A DNA stretch of 64,000 nucleotides, taken from the NCBI RefSeq assembly GCF_002233755.1, contig NZ_KZ268709.1, forward strand, positions 1 through 64,000. Direction: 5' to 3'. The DNA is from Acinetobacter piscicola (lineage in GTDB: Bacteria; Pseudomonadota; Gammaproteobacteria; Pseudomonadales; Moraxellaceae). Within the stretch, counting starts at the first letter, position 1. Every line of letters begins with the position of its first letter. Below, piece after piece: positions 27,760 through 37,804 of the stretch. The notes beneath the pieces were generated by a model. The model ran no database searches, was not told the origin of the DNA, and saw only the letters and a program-made list of their open reading frames with translations. The translations under genes and the position numbers were made by a program.

Positions 27760-28071
27760 CTTAGTCTGTCCCATCACATATGCAAATTAACAATTTTGAA
27801 ATCAACACTTACAAGAAACTGTATTTTGCAGATAGATAAAAATAGTGATGAGTGCTAATTTTTACTTATTAAATGAATAATCAACTGATAAATATTAGGT
27901 ATTAATCATTTTCAGGTCGATAGTTCTAAAGTCTAATCACCTAAAGTCTAGCTAGGACAAAAAATCTACACATGGTAAAACATACACACTGATCTCATTT
28001 ACCCTATTTATAAAAAGTGTAATCAGATCAATCAGGAAGACTTTTCAAATTACAATTTCGGGTATTAAAAC
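27760..28071. other. Long leader/promoter space before ackA
   Basis: About 310 bases, AT-rich, without an ORF or an obvious structured RNA. It presumably carries the ackA-pta promoter. I see no clear operator. Confidence 0.5.
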
Positions 28072-29289
28072 GTGTCTACATCAGTATTAGTCATTAACTG
28101 CGGTTCTTCATCAATCAAATATGCGCTTATTTCTGAAGATCGTGAAAATCGCATCTTTGGTTTAGCAGAAAACTTAGGTTCTGCTGATGCACGTATTAAA
28201 GGAATCACTGCGGGTAATCAACCTCTTGAAATACCGATTCCATACGCCGACCATGAGAAAGCTTTAGAAACGATTTTAGGTCGTTTATCTGAATACAAAC
28301 CTCAAGCGATTGGTCACCGTGTCGTTCACGGCGGTACAATTACCAAAGCAGAATTATTAACACCTGAAATTATCGAAAAAATTCGTGAAGCTACGCCGCT
28401 TGCACCACTACATAATCCTGCGCACCTTGTGGGAATTAATGCAACAATGCGCTTATTCCCAGAATTACCACAAGTTGCTGTATTCGATACCGCATTCCAC
28501 CAAACCATGCCACCACATGCATATCGTTATGCATTACCTAAATTCCTATATACAGATCATAATGTACGTCGTTATGGTTTCCACGGTACCAGTCATGCTT
28601 ATGTTTCTGAACGTGGTTCTGAACTTGCAGGCAGCTTCAAACAAGGCGGTTGGCTCACTGCACACTTAGGTAATGGTAGTTCAACATGTGCGATTTGGAA
28701 TGGACAAAGTGTCGATACCTCTATGGGCTTAACACCGCTTGAAGGTGTTGTTATGGGTACACGTAGTGGTGATGTAGACCCAAGTCTTCACAGTTTCTTG
28801 GCTTCAAACCTAGGTTGGGACATCTATAAAATTGACAAGATGTTAAATAGCCAATCTGGTTTACTCGGCCTATCAGACCTCTCAAATGATATGCGTACGC
28901 TGATTGAAGCTTCTGAACAAGGCAATGAAGATGCGACTTTAGCGATTGAAGTATTTTGTTATCGCTTGGCGAAATCAATTGCTGCATTAAGTTGTGGCTT
29001 ACCGCGTATTGATGGTTTATTTTTCACTGGCGGCATTGGTGAAAACTCAGCTTATATCCGTGAAAAAACAGTTGCTTATCTACCTCATTTTGGTTTTGAT
29101 TTGAGTAAAGATAAAAATAACACCTTAAAACGTGGTACAGAAGGTCGTATCGATGCAGGTCATGGTCCTCAAATTTGGGTGATTCCTACAGATGAAGAAG
29201 GACGCATTGCACAAGAAACAGTGTATGTTGTAGAACACGAGGTACAACAGACTGCAAAAAAGTCTAAATCAGATGTTACAACAGCTTAA
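28072..29289 (+). CDS. ackA: Acetate kinase AckA
   Basis: A 405-residue cytoplasmic kinase of the ASKHA fold that interconverts acetyl phosphate and acetate with ADP/ATP. Marks are [15 protein letters not shown] at residues 5-19, IGHRVVHGG near 84, [12 protein letters not shown] near 137, [13 protein letters not shown] near 166, [11 protein letters not shown] near 200 and [15 protein letters not shown] near 320. The start is GTG at 28072, the only start that keeps the conserved N-terminal strand with little extra. It precedes pta by 50 bases; the two form the AckA-Pta pathway and set the acetyl-phosphate pool. Confidence 0.96.
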   Translation: MSTSVLVINCGSSSIKYALISEDRENRIFGLAENLGSADARIKGITAGNQPLEIPIPYADHEKALETILGRLSEYKPQAIGHRVVHGGTITKAELLTPEIIEKIREATPLAPLHNPAHLVGINATMRLFPELPQVAVFDTAFHQTMPPHAYRYALPKFLYTDHNVRRYGFHGTSHAYVSERGSELAGSFKQGGWLTAHLGNGSSTCAIWNGQSVDTSMGLTPLEGVVMGTRSGDVDPSLHSFLASNLGWDIYKIDKMLNSQSGLLGLSDLSNDMRTLIEASEQGNEDATLAIEVFCYRLAKSIAALSCGLPRIDGLFFTGGIGENSAYIREKTVAYLPHFGFDLSKDKNNTLKRGTEGRIDAGHGPQIWVIPTDEEGRIAQETVYVVEHEVQQTAKKSKSDVTTA

Positions 29290-29339
29290 GTTGTTGTAAC
29301 TGTTTGTCTTAAAATATCTTTATTGTCCAAGAATAGTCT

Positions 29340-31478
29340 ATGAAAACAATTTTATTGGTTCCTACTGGGGAAGGTGTTGGTTTAACCTCTGCTTGTCTAG
29401 GTCTTGTTTATGCATTGGAATGCCAAGGTGTAAAATCAGGTTTTTTAAAACCATTCTCACAAGAGTTAAGCACTGAACCTGACCGCACCACTGCGCTATA
29501 TCGCCATATCTCTAATTCAGAAACCGTTGAACCGATTTCTTTTGTAAAAATCACTCAGCAATTAAATGCCAATGAAACGGATGAACTCTTAGAAGAGGCT
29601 GTCAGCCTGCATCGTCGAGTAGCGAAGTTACATGACATTATTATTGTTGAAGGTCTTGTTCCAACAACACGTGATTCTTTTGCAAGTGATTTAAACGCTT
29701 CTTTGGCACAAGCTTTAGATGCGAAAGTCATTTTTGTCAGTAATGCAGATATTCACAAACCTGAACAAACTGCTGAAAAAATCGAAACTCAATTGCGTAA
29801 CTTTGGTGGTGCATCTTCATCACGTAATGCGGGCGTTTTGCTCATGCGTACTCGTGGTTTACCCGCTGATTCTGCACAGATCCCTGTAACCATTGATACC
29901 GATCTGCGTTTAGTCAATGATATTGAAAAATTCAGTACTGAAATTCAAAAAAGTCATCCATACATTGGTTCTGCGAAATTACCGATCATCGGTATGGTAC
30001 CGTTCAGTGATATTTTAAGTGTGCCACGTGTTTCAGACCTTGCGAAACAAATCCAAGCCACATGGATTAATGAAGGTAAAGCAGCGACACGTCGTGTATT
30101 ACACAGTAGTTTAATCGCTTCCAATATTGAACACGAGCTAGATAAATTTATTGCAGGCGAACTGATTATCAGTGCATCAGATCGTATTGATGTGTTATTG
30201 GCGAGTAGCTTAGCCACCAGTAATGGTATTCCCTTAGCAGGTTTGGTATTAACAGAGCATTATGAACCCAATGCTTTAGTACTTGAATTCTGCCAAGCAG
30301 CGATTAAAAATGGTTTACCTATTTTACACACCCCTCTCAGCACCTTTGAAACTGCACAAAAGCTTTCAAATTTGAGCAATGAAATCCCTGTTGATGATAT
30401 CCAACGTGCTGATCAAGTAACACGTTTCGTATCTAGTCATATTGATCCCGTTTGGTTGACTCAAATGCTCAATGGTGATTACAAACCACGTTTATCTCCT
30501 TCTGCGTTCCGTCATGAATTAGTACAAAAATCAATTGCTGCGAAAAAGCGTATTGTACTGCCGGAAGGTGATGAGCCACGTACTGTTCAAGCTGCTGCAA
30601 TCTGCCAGTCACGTGGTATTGCTCAATGTGTTTTATTGGCAAAACCTGAAGCCGTGATTGAAGTTGCTAAAGCACGTAATATTGAATTGCCTTTTGATTT
30701 AGAAATTATTGATCCAGACCTGATTCGCGAAAATTATGTCACTCAAATGGTTGAATTACGCAAAGGCAAACTCAACGAACTCCAAGCTCGTGAACAACTT
30801 CAAGATACTGTGGTTTTAGGTACCATGATGTTGGCGCTTGATCAAGTTGATGGTTTAGTTTCTGGTGCAATACATACCACTGCTAATACTGTTCGACCTG
30901 CTTTTCAGTTAATTAAAACTGCACCAGACTATTCTTTAGTATCTTCTATATTTTTCATGCTGTTACCAGATGAAGTTTATGTCTATGGTGACTGTGCGAT
31001 CAATCCTGATCCTGATGCAGAACAGTTGGCGGAGATTGCCATCCAATCCGCTGATTCAGCAAAAGCTTTTGGCATAGACCCTCGTATTGCCATGATTTCT
31101 TATTCAACAGGTACTTCTGGCGCTGGAGCAGAAGTTGAGAAAGTTGCCAAAGCAACTGAAATTGCGAAACAACGTCGTCCTGATTTACTCATTGATGGCC
31201 CGCTTCAGTATGATGCTGCTTCGGTTGAAAGTGTGGGACGCTCTAAAGCCCCTGACTCTAAAGTTGCAGGTCGTGCCAATGTATTTATTTTCCCGGACCT
31301 CAATACAGGAAATACCACTTACAAAGCGGTTCAGCGTTCTGCCAATGTAGTGAGTGTAGGCCCAATGTTGCAAGGTTTAAATAAACCTGTAAATGATTTG
31401 TCTCGTGGTGCTTTGGTCGATGATATTGTCTTTACCATCGCCTTAACTGCAATTCAGTCAGCACAACAAGAAGTCTAA
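29340..31478 (+). CDS. pta: Phosphate acetyltransferase Pta (long form)
   Basis: A 712-residue enzyme that moves the acetyl group between CoA and phosphate. The N-terminal third (1-220) is a P-loop-like BioD/cobyric acid synthase-type region with LLVPTGEGVGLTSACLG in place of a strict Walker A. Residues about 220-335 are the DRTGG regulatory domain, and the C-terminal 330 residues are the catalytic PTA_PTB domain (RIVLPEGDEPRTVQAA, SYSTGTSGAG, FPDLNTGNTTYKAVQR). This is the long, regulated form typical of gammaproteobacteria. It is the second gene of ackA-pta and ends at a strong terminator. Confidence 0.95.
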   Translation: MKTILLVPTGEGVGLTSACLGLVYALECQGVKSGFLKPFSQELSTEPDRTTALYRHISNSETVEPISFVKITQQLNANETDELLEEAVSLHRRVAKLHDIIIVEGLVPTTRDSFASDLNASLAQALDAKVIFVSNADIHKPEQTAEKIETQLRNFGGASSSRNAGVLLMRTRGLPADSAQIPVTIDTDLRLVNDIEKFSTEIQKSHPYIGSAKLPIIGMVPFSDILSVPRVSDLAKQIQATWINEGKAATRRVLHSSLIASNIEHELDKFIAGELIISASDRIDVLLASSLATSNGIPLAGLVLTEHYEPNALVLEFCQAAIKNGLPILHTPLSTFETAQKLSNLSNEIPVDDIQRADQVTRFVSSHIDPVWLTQMLNGDYKPRLSPSAFRHELVQKSIAAKKRIVLPEGDEPRTVQAAAICQSRGIAQCVLLAKPEAVIEVAKARNIELPFDLEIIDPDLIRENYVTQMVELRKGKLNELQAREQLQDTVVLGTMMLALDQVDGLVSGAIHTTANTVRPAFQLIKTAPDYSLVSSIFFMLLPDEVYVYGDCAINPDPDAEQLAEIAIQSADSAKAFGIDPRIAMISYSTGTSGAGAEVEKVAKATEIAKQRRPDLLIDGPLQYDAASVESVGRSKAPDSKVAGRANVFIFPDLNTGNTTYKAVQRSANVVSVGPMLQGLNKPVNDLSRGALVDDIVFTIALTAIQSAQQEV

Positions 31479-31520
31479 ATCTAAGATTTTCAAGTTGATA
31501 TAAAAATCATATCAATATAA

Positions 31521-31556
31521 AAAGCCATCCAATCGAACAACTGGATGGCTTTTTTT
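31521..31556 (+). terminator. Terminator of pta
   Basis: AAAGCCATCCA (31521-31531) pairs with TGGATGGCTTT (31542-31552), followed by more T. Confidence 0.9.
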
Positions 31557-31649
31557 GCAATCAAATACTTCTTCAGAAATCGAGTGATGTGTTTATTCTA
31601 AGTAAAAATACCGCTGTTCCATGAAATACTGATTTACTGAAAGTATGAT

Positions 31650-33857
31650 TTAGAAGAAATAATTCATTCTAAATAAATAATTTCGTGGTGTTCCCGGCAT
31701 AGAGCTTGAACGCCAGTATTCTTTATCCGTTAAATTATTCACTGCAAAAGTTGCGCCCCATTTGTCATCTTTATAACCAATGGCTGCATCTACGCGAGTA
31801 AAGTCAGGCATTTTTGCAGTGTTTTTATCTGTCGTATAATAAGAACCAACATAAGTTACACCTACTTCGCCATACCAATTTTGCGTTGGTAAATAACGGA
31901 CAAATAAATTCCCCGTATTCTCAGAAATACCACCTAATCGGTTACCTTTTAAATTATCAGCTTCTTTTACATTACGACTATCATCTTTCCATTTAGCATC
32001 AGTAAAGCCATAGCCTCCACGAACGTAGAGATTTTCAAACACTTTACCAATAAAACTAAACTCTGCACCTTTAGATTGTTGTTTTTGCCCTACTTCCCAT
32101 TCATCTGGTTTATTTATAGCATCAGGCTGATAGCGAATATTGTTTTTGGTAATATCATAGATAGAAAGTTGTGTATTCAAGTTCCCATCTAACCAATCAC
32201 TTTTTACCCCAATTTCATACTGCTCGTTATACTGTGGTTCAGCATCATATAAATTTGGATTTATAGATGCACTCACCCCTAATAAACCTCGACCACCGTA
32301 AGGTGAAAAGCTTTTACTATAAGATGCATAGAAACTTTGACTTTCAACAGGTTGCCAAACAAAACCAATATTTGGACTTACGCTATCATCACTATAAGAT
32401 CGAGTGCTGTTCTTACGAATGTCATTGGTTTTAAAATCATAACTGTCGTATCTCAGACCAAGCATCATCTTGTATTTTTCATTAAATGAAATCAGATCTT
32501 GAAGGAAGAAACTCAGCGCATTGGCATCCGTTTGACTGTGCGATGTTTCAGCAGGTCGCGCACCATTCAATGCTGTCCAACTTGGAGACAAGAAACTATC
32601 CGTTGTATTAAACGGATTGACATAACGATAATAAATTCCCGCCTTTTCTCCACTCGAATAGTTTCCAAGGATTGGTTCTCTCTTTTCATTAGACCAATCA
32701 CTGCCTAGCATAATTTTATGGTCTAAAAGACCCGTTTTAAATTGCCCCGTAATATCAAAAGTATTCACCAATGTTTTATTTGTTGTTTGTTGCCAAGCAT
32801 AATTTTGGCGAATTTTACCTTGCCAATCACATGGCTTACCGTCATTTTGTAATCCTGCTGTTGAACACCATGTTCCAGCAAAGAAATTATCAAAATCTTG
32901 GAATGATTCACGGTGACTGAGTGCCCAATGAAACTTCCAGTCAGGTGCAAATTCATATTTTAAGTCAGTTCTAAATGACTTTGTTTCATCAACGATATTA
33001 TCATTTTCACCAGCAAACCCCGTTTTGATCGAAACACCTGCGGGTAGATTTACATATTCTGGCCCACGATCTGGCGTTCTGTTTAGGCTGTCATAGGTGA
33101 ATTCGGTTGTCCAAAACAACTTTTCATCATCACTACGATAGGTCACGCTAGGTGATAGCATTTCCTGATTAAATCCGATGCCCGAACGAAAACTATTGCT
33201 ATCAGACTTCTCGCCAACCAAACGTACTGCCCAGTTATCCGTTAAAGCTTTATTAAAATCAATGGTTCCACCTACGTTATCGTAAGAACCTACATAAGCC
33301 CCAACTGAACTTTTAGAATCAAAGTTAGCAACTTTAGTCACCATATTGATGACACCGCCGCCTGCGCTGCGGCCATAAAGTACCGATGCAGGGCCTTTTA
33401 AAATCTCGATACGTTCAATATTTGCAGTACTACGACGATACTGTCCACTTTCACGTACACCATCACGGTAAATATCATTGGTATCTGCATTAAATCCGCG
33501 AATAGAAATACCATCATTTCGCGCATCATAGCTTGTCGAAACACCAGGTGTACCTTGCAACATTACGCTTAAGTCATTTGCACCATAAAGCTTGTATTTT
33601 GATACATCAATAGTATCAATTGTTTGTGGGATATCTTTTTTATCTAAGCCATTTCGAGTGACATTTGCTTGTTTATAATCCACATAGGTTTTTATCGGAT
33701 CTCCTTCTTCCATGGCTTCAATAACAATTGTTGGAAGCGTTGCTGAACTGGTTTTTTGCGCTTCATTTATCTCTGAATTCGCAAATGTTGTAGAGGAAAC
33801 AAACAAAAAACCTGTTGATAACATCATCAGAGATAAAGAATTTTTTACAAAAGGCAC
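31650..33857 (-). CDS. TonB-dependent siderophore receptor
   Basis: An outer-membrane receptor of about 735 residues that imports ferric siderophore using TonB energy. After a signal peptide (VPFVKNSLSLMMLSTGFLFV, cut near TFA-NSE) come a plug domain (DIPQTIDTIDVSKYK, GISIRGFNADTNDIYRDGVR, IEILKGPASVLYGRSAGGG) and a 22-strand barrel ending NYLFRMNYFF with the C-terminal Phe. The frame extends 43 codons further, but that would put the Fur box inside the gene, so I prefer the GTG at 33855-33857. Its ribosome site is weak, so the start is uncertain. The siderophore is unknown; the plug sequence suggests the FhuA/FpvA-like group. Confidence 0.88.
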   Translation of the reverse strand: MPFVKNSLSLMMLSTGFLFVSSTTFANSEINEAQKTSSATLPTIVIEAMEEGDPIKTYVDYKQANVTRNGLDKKDIPQTIDTIDVSKYKLYGANDLSVMLQGTPGVSTSYDARNDGISIRGFNADTNDIYRDGVRESGQYRRSTANIERIEILKGPASVLYGRSAGGGVINMVTKVANFDSKSSVGAYVGSYDNVGGTIDFNKALTDNWAVRLVGEKSDSNSFRSGIGFNQEMLSPSVTYRSDDEKLFWTTEFTYDSLNRTPDRGPEYVNLPAGVSIKTGFAGENDNIVDETKSFRTDLKYEFAPDWKFHWALSHRESFQDFDNFFAGTWCSTAGLQNDGKPCDWQGKIRQNYAWQQTTNKTLVNTFDITGQFKTGLLDHKIMLGSDWSNEKREPILGNYSSGEKAGIYYRYVNPFNTTDSFLSPSWTALNGARPAETSHSQTDANALSFFLQDLISFNEKYKMMLGLRYDSYDFKTNDIRKNSTRSYSDDSVSPNIGFVWQPVESQSFYASYSKSFSPYGGRGLLGVSASINPNLYDAEPQYNEQYEIGVKSDWLDGNLNTQLSIYDITKNNIRYQPDAINKPDEWEVGQKQQSKGAEFSFIGKVFENLYVRGGYGFTDAKWKDDSRNVKEADNLKGNRLGGISENTGNLFVRYLPTQNWYGEVGVTYVGSYYTTDKNTAKMPDFTRVDAAIGYKDDKWGATFAVNNLTDKEYWRSSSMPGTPRNYLFRMNYFF

Positions 33858-33877
33858 AGCAACACCGGAAAAGTAAT

Positions 33878-33896
33878 GATAATAATTATCATTATA
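33878..33896 (-). promoter_or_regulatory. Fur box of the TonB-dependent receptor at 31650
   Basis: Read on the minus strand, TATAATGATAATTATTATC matches the 19-base Fur consensus (GATAATGATAATCATTATC) at 17 of 19 positions. It lies 20 bases before the chosen start. Confidence 0.88.
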
Positions 33897-34278
33897 ATAC
33901 ATCTTTTCATAAAACTTTACAAAATATATTAATTCAACTACAGAATAGGCAACTTTTACACCATAAGAACCTAAAATTATTGTCAAAATATCCGATGTAC
34001 TTTTTTTAATTTGTCATGAAAACTATTTTATTCATTTCTATTTATGACTTCTTACAACTTCAAAACAACCATTCCCCTAAAACATAAAAACAAGTCATTG
34101 CTTTATGGTTAAGTGATTTACAGATTCTAAAATTTTCATGATTTTTATCTAAATAATTTTATAAATAAAATCTATTCATTCATATTTTTATGTTGATAAA
34201 TACGTTCTATTTCAATATCTTTAAAGGGAAAAGATAAAACATAATTTGAACAGAAAATAAAAACTGGTATCCACATCA
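33897..34278. other. Divergent spacer before the MFS gene
   Basis: About 380 very AT-rich bases with no ORF I would call. The shared Fur box is at its left end; I see no second Fur box near the MFS start. Confidence 0.5.
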
Positions 34279-35619
34279 ATGAGTGAAACAAGTACAAGCA
34301 AATTTCCATTTGGACGAAATTTTTATTTCATTCAGTTCTCTGCAATTTTTAACAGTATTGCTTCTCGATGCATATATCTAGCACTTGCTTGGTGGGTACT
34401 TTCTGTCACCCATGATGCAACTGCTTTTGCAGTTTTTGTTGCTGTAGGCGCTGCGGCTGATATCTTAGCACGTGGATTATTTGGCTCACTTGGTGATACT
34501 TACGATAAACAAAAACTGATTTCCATTTGCTATTTGATGAGTTTAATTTCATCCATGGTTATTGCTCTGCTCGCTACAGCAAATTTGTATTGGTCAGGAT
34601 TGCTCATTTTTTGCCAAGTGATCGCTGGTTTAGCGGTAGGAATTCGAGAACCCTTACAAAATAGTATTATTCCTTTTCAAGTGACTAAAGCATTGCTTTC
34701 TAAAGCAATTCAATGGCGCTCAGCGGCCATCACCATCGTGACATTTTGTTCACCTATCCTTGGAACTGGATTGATTTCAATCATCGGTGCACAAAATACC
34801 CTTTGGCTAGGTGTTGGATTGATTATTGTTTCAATCGTACTTTTAGCATTTATTAAGCCGACAAATCTGCCTCAAGACTTTGAACATGCACCCCAACGCC
34901 CCAAATGGTACAGTGGTTTTTCTGCAATTTTACGACTACCACCCGAAATCAGTTTAATTAAAATTACTTTTTTCATGAATTTAGGGCTTTATCCATTTTT
35001 AGGTGTCGTTCTACCTGCGTTCTTTTATCAAAATTACAGCAAAAGTCCTTGGTTATTTGGGATCGCAGATACTGCTTTTGCGCTCGGTATGTTTATCGGT
35101 GCAACAAAGATTGGGGCCGCTGCTAATACTCATTTTGGTCGTGCGCCTACCACCTATATGGGGTATTTAGGTTTAGGTGTTGGTATTTTTATTACTGCGC
35201 TGATGTGCCAAATGTTAAGCGTTTTTCATCTAGCTTATTTTCTACTCTTATGTTTTGGAATGGGTCTAGCTGGCTGTGGCTTAATGGTGGCTGTGACCAA
35301 TACCAGTTTTATGCGTAGCGCTGCTTCTCCAAATCATTTTCTAAATAGAATCAGTGCATCAGCAACTTTTGGTACAGGTATTGCTAGTCCACTTGGCGTT
35401 GTGATTGCGGGTATGTTTATAACTTATTTAGGTTTATATACAACCATGATTGTCCTAAGTTTGATCATTGTATCTGCTTCAGTTTTATCATTTTTTAGTT
35501 CAAACCTTCGACAAGTGTTGGCTTTACCTGAAGATGAAATTCATGGGGCTTATTCTCGCTTTTACCCCAAAGCTTTTGATAAAAATGAGCAGATTGTGTT
35601 GAATGAAGATGTTGTGTAA
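34279..35619 (+). CDS. MFS transporter, EntS-like group
   Basis: A 446-residue inner-membrane transporter with about 12 membrane helices. Between helices 2 and 3 it has FGSLGDTYDKQKLI, the loop signature of the major facilitator superfamily (GxLaDrxdrrr type). Overall sequence and the N-terminus (FIQFSAIFNSIASRCIYLALAWWVL) resemble the MFS_3/EntS group that exports enterobactin-like siderophores, though many drug exporters look alike. It diverges from a Fur-boxed siderophore receptor, which supports a siderophore role, but no biosynthesis genes are in the window. The start has no strong ribosome site. Confidence 0.8.
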   Translation: MSETSTSKFPFGRNFYFIQFSAIFNSIASRCIYLALAWWVLSVTHDATAFAVFVAVGAAADILARGLFGSLGDTYDKQKLISICYLMSLISSMVIALLATANLYWSGLLIFCQVIAGLAVGIREPLQNSIIPFQVTKALLSKAIQWRSAAITIVTFCSPILGTGLISIIGAQNTLWLGVGLIIVSIVLLAFIKPTNLPQDFEHAPQRPKWYSGFSAILRLPPEISLIKITFFMNLGLYPFLGVVLPAFFYQNYSKSPWLFGIADTAFALGMFIGATKIGAAANTHFGRAPTTYMGYLGLGVGIFITALMCQMLSVFHLAYFLLLCFGMGLAGCGLMVAVTNTSFMRSAASPNHFLNRISASATFGTGIASPLGVVIAGMFITYLGLYTTMIVLSLIIVSASVLSFFSSNLRQVLALPEDEIHGAYSRFYPKAFDKNEQIVLNEDVV

Positions 35620-35753
35620 ATGTGACAGCAAATGCTCATTTTGAGGAGTTTTATTTGGACAAATAATTGAAATTATTTTAACAATCGGAATAAGTATTAA
35701 GTATAAGGATTTTAAACAGAAAAGAAGACGTATCTTTAAATTTTAGACATAAA

Positions 35754-35786
35754 AAAGAAGATAAAGCGTTAGGCTTGATCTTCTTT
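35754..35786 (-). terminator. Terminator of the 29-codon gene
   Basis: On the minus strand AAAGAAGAT pairs with ATCTTCTTT (arms 35778-35786 and 35754-35762) and runs into further T. The first arm lies in the last codons of the small ORF. Confidence 0.7.
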
Positions 35787-35858
35787 CTGACCGTAAATCC
35801 AAGTTGCTGCAATAAAGGTACTAAAAGCTACAACCATCAGGACACTTAACATTGTCAT
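35769..35858 (-). CDS. 29-residue single-pass membrane peptide under a Pho box
   Basis: An ORF of 29 codons. It encodes MTMLSVLMVVAFSTFIAATW followed by IYGQKEDQA: one membrane helix of about 20 residues and a short polar, mostly acidic tail. The gene has everything a real gene needs in order: a Pho box (35903-35920), a -10 (35887-35892) exactly 10 bases on, GAGAAA six bases before the ATG, and a terminator at the stop. I do not recognise the peptide. It resembles in build the tiny helix subunits that join large membrane complexes (CydX, KdpF), but no partner gene is adjacent. A role under phosphate starvation is inferred from the Pho box only. Confidence 0.68.
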   Translation of the reverse strand: MTMLSVLMVVAFSTFIAATWIYGQKEDQA

Positions 35859-35886
35859 ACTACATTTCTCGATTTTTGTTGAAGCT

Positions 35887-35920
35887 ATTATGTAAAAGTT
35901 TTATGACAAATTTATGACAA
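35887..35920 (-). promoter_or_regulatory. Pho box and -10 of the small membrane peptide gene
   Basis: Minus strand TTGTCAT, AAAT, TTGTCAT (35920 down to 35903) is two heptamers with an 11-base period, one base each from CTGTCAT. Ten bases later comes CATAAT (35892-35887), the spacing known for PhoB-dependent promoters, which lack a normal -35. Confidence 0.78.
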
Positions 35921-36194
35921 TATCGTCATATTTTAAAAATTAGACTTAAATTAATTTTTATATATAAATTACAAATACTTGTGAATAAAAATTTATTCCG
36001 ATCGTTAAAAATTATTAATTTTCTTTTAAAATATTACCTTAATTATGACACTGAATAATCACCAAATATGAGCTTAAATGATAAGTGATATTTATTAAAC
36101 TTTAGCCCAAATCCTAAGCAAAATACCCACAAATCTTGCTTTATCACGTATAATTTAGCCCGCTAGCTATCAGCCCGCTCACGAGATTTTCGAT
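35921..36194. other. AT-rich spacer before fumA
   Basis: No ORF seen. A TATAAT near 36150 within CACGTATAATTTAG is the likely fumA -10; the matching -35 is poor. Confidence 0.45.
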
Positions 36195-37721
36195 ATGACA
36201 ACTATTATCAAGCAAGATGACTTGATCACATCGGTCAAAGATGCGCTTCAGTTCATTTCTTACTATCATCCACAAGACTTCATCCAAGCGATGAGCCGTG
36301 CTTATGATCGTGAAGAGAACAAAGCCGCAAAAGATGCGATTGCACAAATCCTCATTAACTCACGTATGTGTGCAGAAGGTCATCGTCCAATCTGTCAAGA
36401 TACTGGTATTGTTAACGTATTTGTTGATGTGGGCTTAGATGTTAAATTTGATTTAACCATGAGCTTAGATGACGCAATCAATGAAGGTGTACGCCAAGGT
36501 TATTTAGAAAATAGTAACGTACTTCGTGCATCTGTACTTGCTGATCCTGCTTTTGGTCGTAAGAATACTAAAGACAATACGCCTGCTGTGATTCACTACA
36601 AACTCGTACCGGGTAATAAAGTAGATATCACTGTTGCTGCTAAAGGTGGCGGTTCAGAAAATAAATCTAAACTTGCCATGTTAAACCCTTCTGATTCTAT
36701 CGTGGATTGGGTATTGAAAACTGTTCCAACAATGGGTGCAGGCTGGTGTCCTCCGGGTATGTTGGGTATTGGTATTGGTGGTACTGCTGAAAAAGCCATG
36801 ATGCTTGCAAAAGAATCGCTCATGGAAGAAATCAACATGGACGAGTTACTTCGTCGTGGCCCTGAAAATAAAATCGAAGAACTTCGTATGGAAATCTTCG
36901 AAAAAGTAAATGCTCTTGGTATCGGTGCTCAAGGTCTTGGTGGTCTAACGACTGTTCTTGATATTAAAATCAAAGATTACCCTTGTCATGCTGCAGGTAA
37001 ACCAGTTGGGATGATTCCAAACTGTGCCGCAACTCGTCATGCACATTTCCAACTAGATGGTTCTGGTATTGCACACATTCAAGCACCGAAAATTTCTGAT
37101 TATCCTGAAGTGACTTGGGATTCTTCAAGCTCTAAGCGTGTTGACCTAGACAATATTACCCAAGAAGAAATGAACGCTTGGCAACCAGGCGATACATTAT
37201 TGTTGAACGGTACAATCTATACAGGTCGTGACGCTGCACACAAACGTATGTGTGAAATGTTGGATAATGGCGAAGAGCTTCCAGTCGATCTTAAAGGTAA
37301 ATTTATTTATTACGTTGGTCCTGTAGATCCTGTAGGTGATGAAGTGGTTGGCCCTGCTGGTCCAACAACAGCTACGCGTATGGACAAATTTACACGTCAA
37401 GTTTTAGAAGCAACTGGCTTGTTCGGTATGATTGGTAAAGCGGATCGTGGCCCTACAGCAATTGAAGCAATCAAAGACAACAAAGCGACTTATTTAATGG
37501 CTGTTGGTGGTGCTGCTTACTTAGTGTCTAAAGCAGTTCGTCAAGCTGAAGTCGTTGCATTTGCTGATTTAGGAATGGAAGCAATCTACAAATTTGTCGT
37601 TGAAGACATGCCTGTTTCGGTTGCTGTCGATGTGAATGGTACTTCTATTCATGCGACTGCACCAAAAATCTGGCAAGCAAAAATTGGAAAAATTCCAGTA
37701 GTCGATGCTGCTGCAAGTTAA
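36195..37721 (+). CDS. fumA: Class I (iron-sulphur) fumarate hydratase
   Basis: A 508-residue [4Fe-4S] fumarase that hydrates fumarate to malate in the TCA cycle. The N-terminal alpha domain has MCAEGHRPICQDTGIVNVFV near residues 55-75 with a cluster cysteine. A further cysteine is in PNCAATRHAHF near 277, and the C-terminal domain carries VGPAGPTTATRMDKFT near 387. Length is that of the fused FumA/FumB type. Because the cluster is oxygen- and iron-sensitive, organisms often switch to FumC under iron limitation; fumA here lies among Fur-controlled genes, but I see no Fur box at its own promoter. Confidence 0.93.
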   Translation: MTTIIKQDDLITSVKDALQFISYYHPQDFIQAMSRAYDREENKAAKDAIAQILINSRMCAEGHRPICQDTGIVNVFVDVGLDVKFDLTMSLDDAINEGVRQGYLENSNVLRASVLADPAFGRKNTKDNTPAVIHYKLVPGNKVDITVAAKGGGSENKSKLAMLNPSDSIVDWVLKTVPTMGAGWCPPGMLGIGIGGTAEKAMMLAKESLMEEINMDELLRRGPENKIEELRMEIFEKVNALGIGAQGLGGLTTVLDIKIKDYPCHAAGKPVGMIPNCAATRHAHFQLDGSGIAHIQAPKISDYPEVTWDSSSSKRVDLDNITQEEMNAWQPGDTLLLNGTIYTGRDAAHKRMCEMLDNGEELPVDLKGKFIYYVGPVDPVGDEVVGPAGPTTATRMDKFTRQVLEATGLFGMIGKADRGPTAIEAIKDNKATYLMAVGGAAYLVSKAVRQAEVVAFADLGMEAIYKFVVEDMPVSVAVDVNGTSIHATAPKIWQAKIGKIPVVDAAAS

Positions 37722-37757
37722 TCCATTATTCTTTTCAAATTCAACTTGAATCTTGAT

Positions 37758-37790
37758 AAAAAAGCACTCTATGATGAAGAGTGCTTTTTT
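37758..37790. terminator. Terminator of fumA, abutting the next gene
   Basis: AAAAAAGCACTCT (37758-37770) pairs exactly with 37778-37790 over a 7-base loop and ends in T. It finishes only 14 bases before the start of the next gene. Confidence 0.9.
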
Positions 37791-37804
37791 ATTTGGGTTA
37801 AAGA

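Noticed and set aside
33858-33986. N-terminal extension of the TonB-dependent receptor
   Set aside because: It would encode residues across the Fur box and lacks a signal-peptide pattern; the shorter GTG start fits better.
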